In this document: piece by piece, positions 62,936 to 64,000 of the stretch | How the letters are laid out: each line of letters opens with the position of its first letter | Numbering within the stretch: the first letter of the stretch is position 1 | DNA from: Mytilinidion resinicola | Lineage: Eukaryota; Ascomycota; Dothideomycetes; Mytilinidiales; Mytilinidiaceae | Reading direction: 5' to 3' | Assembly (NCBI RefSeq): GCF_010093595.1 | Contig: NW_022985459.1 | Location: 372,001 to 436,000 of the forward strand | DNA length: 64,000 bases | Notes under the pieces: generated by a model | The model's input: only the letters and a program-made list of their open reading frames with translations | Told to the model about the DNA's origin: nothing | The model's database searches: none | Made by a program: the position numbers and the translations under genes

Positions 62936-63439
62936 TCAAACCCCAAAAGTGCAGTCTGCCTCCGTGGGCGCAAGAGGTATCTCCTGACGGATGAAGTCGA
63001 CAAAAGCGGCGACCGCCGCGGCGGTGATCTCACAAATTATGTAGGTTACGTGACACGAAGAGTCGCAGCAGACGGCGAGCCCCATTTGAAGTGACCCTGG
63101 GTTCTTCTGGAGCATTTTTGCGCTATCTCCTAATGCGAATTTAGCAAATGGTGCAGAGGCGCCGAATGAGCGAAAGTGAAGTCGTGTGTTGCAGTCCCTG
63201 GAAATGCCTGTGTACTCGCGGTGCAGCTTACTGTGAAGTTCTTCTACACCGTTCTCTGCCTTTTTGATATAGTAAACGAATTTCAAGCTGTCGGCTTGCA
63301 TATGCGCGGCCGGGGGGGGGGGGTGGCGTGAAGAGATCGGAGGGGTCGGAGAAGCGGTTGCAGCGGAGAGGAGGGTTCGATGGAGTCGGAGGCTAGGAAG
63401 TAGCTCTGTACCTTGGGTAGACGAAGTCTGGCTGGTCAT
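62936..63439 (-). CDS. Unknown 167-residue open frame
   Basis: Start chosen at 63439 (MTSQTSSTQGTELLPSLRLH). A Pro-rich run is encoded over a ten-base homopolymer at 63311-63320, then DSLKFVYYIKKAENGVEELH, ISRDCNTRLHFRSFGASAPF, LAVCCDSSCHVTYIICEITA and AAVAAFVDFIRQEIPLAPTE. The second half looks like folded protein. The homopolymer makes frameshift or assembly error possible. Not recognised. Confidence 0.35.
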   Translation of the reverse strand: MTSQTSSTQGTELLPSLRLHRTLLSAATASPTPPISSRHPPPPAAHMQADSLKFVYYIKKAENGVEELHSKLHREYTGISRDCNTRLHFRSFGASAPFAKFALGDSAKMLQKNPGSLQMGLAVCCDSSCHVTYIICEITAAAVAAFVDFIRQEIPLAPTEADCTFGV

Positions 63440-63479
63440 GGCTGTCGAGCTTTCGTGGCACAGAATTTGTGGTGTTGCG

Positions 63480-64000
63480 GCTAGTGGCTGAACCGCGCAG
63501 TGGCTGAACGACGCGAGGCGCGTATCATGTCCACGCGCTCGAGGGCAATGCTTTTCCAATGCAAATTTGATGTATGCAGTTGTATCAGGATTCTATCTAT
63601 GCCTTGGGAATGCCGGTCGCAGTGACAGGTGTCATTTTTCGCATCGCCCGACGGGACCTGGCGCTTGCGGAGCATGGTACTCTGCTGGGCACTCCCCAGT
63701 GCCTCACAAAGGGCATGGAAGGTGCTCAGAAAGCAGTTATTCCACAACTTGATGCTCTTTACGCAAACAGTATCACTTGGGTTTGAGGGGCTAATTATGG
63801 CGAGGCACTCCCTGGAGGAACGGGTTTAGGCAGACTCTATGTAGCATTTTCGGCGCCACAACGGCGTGTGGCATTCTCCACGCTCGGCATAAGCGGCTTT
63901 GAGATTCTTTCTCCCGTTCCATATCCATCTTTACGTTCTTGAATGCAGTGGCGGCCGGACGACATTGGCGGCCCAGAGAGTGACTCCAGACATGATTCGC
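63480..64000. other. Right edge, no supported gene
   Basis: A 70-codon plus frame at 63574-63786 (YQDSIYALGMPVAVTGVIFR) is protein-like but isolated, and may belong to a gene continuing past the window. Confidence 0.35.

Noticed and set aside
1..64000. CRISPR array, bacterial operon, viral genes or telomere repeats
   Set aside because: No regularly spaced identical short repeats, no polycistronic layout, no viral hallmark protein and no TTAGGG tract was seen.

Overview
This is nuclear DNA of a filamentous ascomycete (Pezizomycotina; a Dothideomycete fits best, but that is inference). The evidence is introns of 50-140 nt with GTRNGT donors and CTRAY-type branch sites, two U6 snRNA genes with fungal sequence, a fungal RING-membrane protein, F-box-like and BTB proteins of filamentous-fungal type, and decayed copies of Sub2, Yra1, Gbp2/Hrb1, Pho85 and ISWI. 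Gene density is low. There is no bacterial, plasmid, CRISPR or autonomous transposase signal.

Layout. 0-13 kb is mostly decayed: Yra1/ALY pieces, a Gbp2/Hrb1 RRM piece, two short MITEs in inverted orientation, and a 9.2-9.6 kb mosaic of Sub2 fragments around a 52-bp tandem repeat made from an RRM motif. 13.5 kb has U6 copy 1. 18.6-19.1 kb has a spliced small gene. 20-26.6 kb is the best-preserved block: a RING membrane protein, a tiny membrane peptide and three paralogous F-box-like genes, with a 162-bp tandem array between two of them. 28-30 kb holds an ISWI C-terminal relic next to three diverged repeat modules. 36 kb has a Sub2 copy split by a MITE. 39.1 kb has U6 copy 2. 40.2-42.4 kb has three tandem small two-exon genes. 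42.4-45 kb is a second mosaic (Sub2, Pho85, Gbp2/Hrb1). 46-53 kb carries a BTB protein, two coiled-coil proteins, a small membrane protein, a roughly 160-bp tandem array and a three-exon acidic protein. 53.3 kb has a possible Pol III gene. 54-63.5 kb holds small genes, a third roughly 165-bp array, the fourth MITE and a fourth, decayed F-box-like gene.

Four themes stand out. (1) Three of the five recognisable housekeeping relics belong to the TREX mRNA-export machinery (Sub2, Yra1, Gbp2/Hrb1). They keep introns, so they arose by DNA duplication, not retroposition. (2) Where a premature stop can be placed, it sits in a codon that should be Gln (CAA/CAG to TAA/TAG), the C-to-T pattern of repeat-induced point mutation. 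(3) Three tandem arrays of unrelated sequence share a period near 160-167 bp. (4) Both U6 genes share a TATA box, a proximal element, a distal element at the same distance and a B-box-like motif after the terminator. All identifications are from motif recognition by eye; no database search was run.
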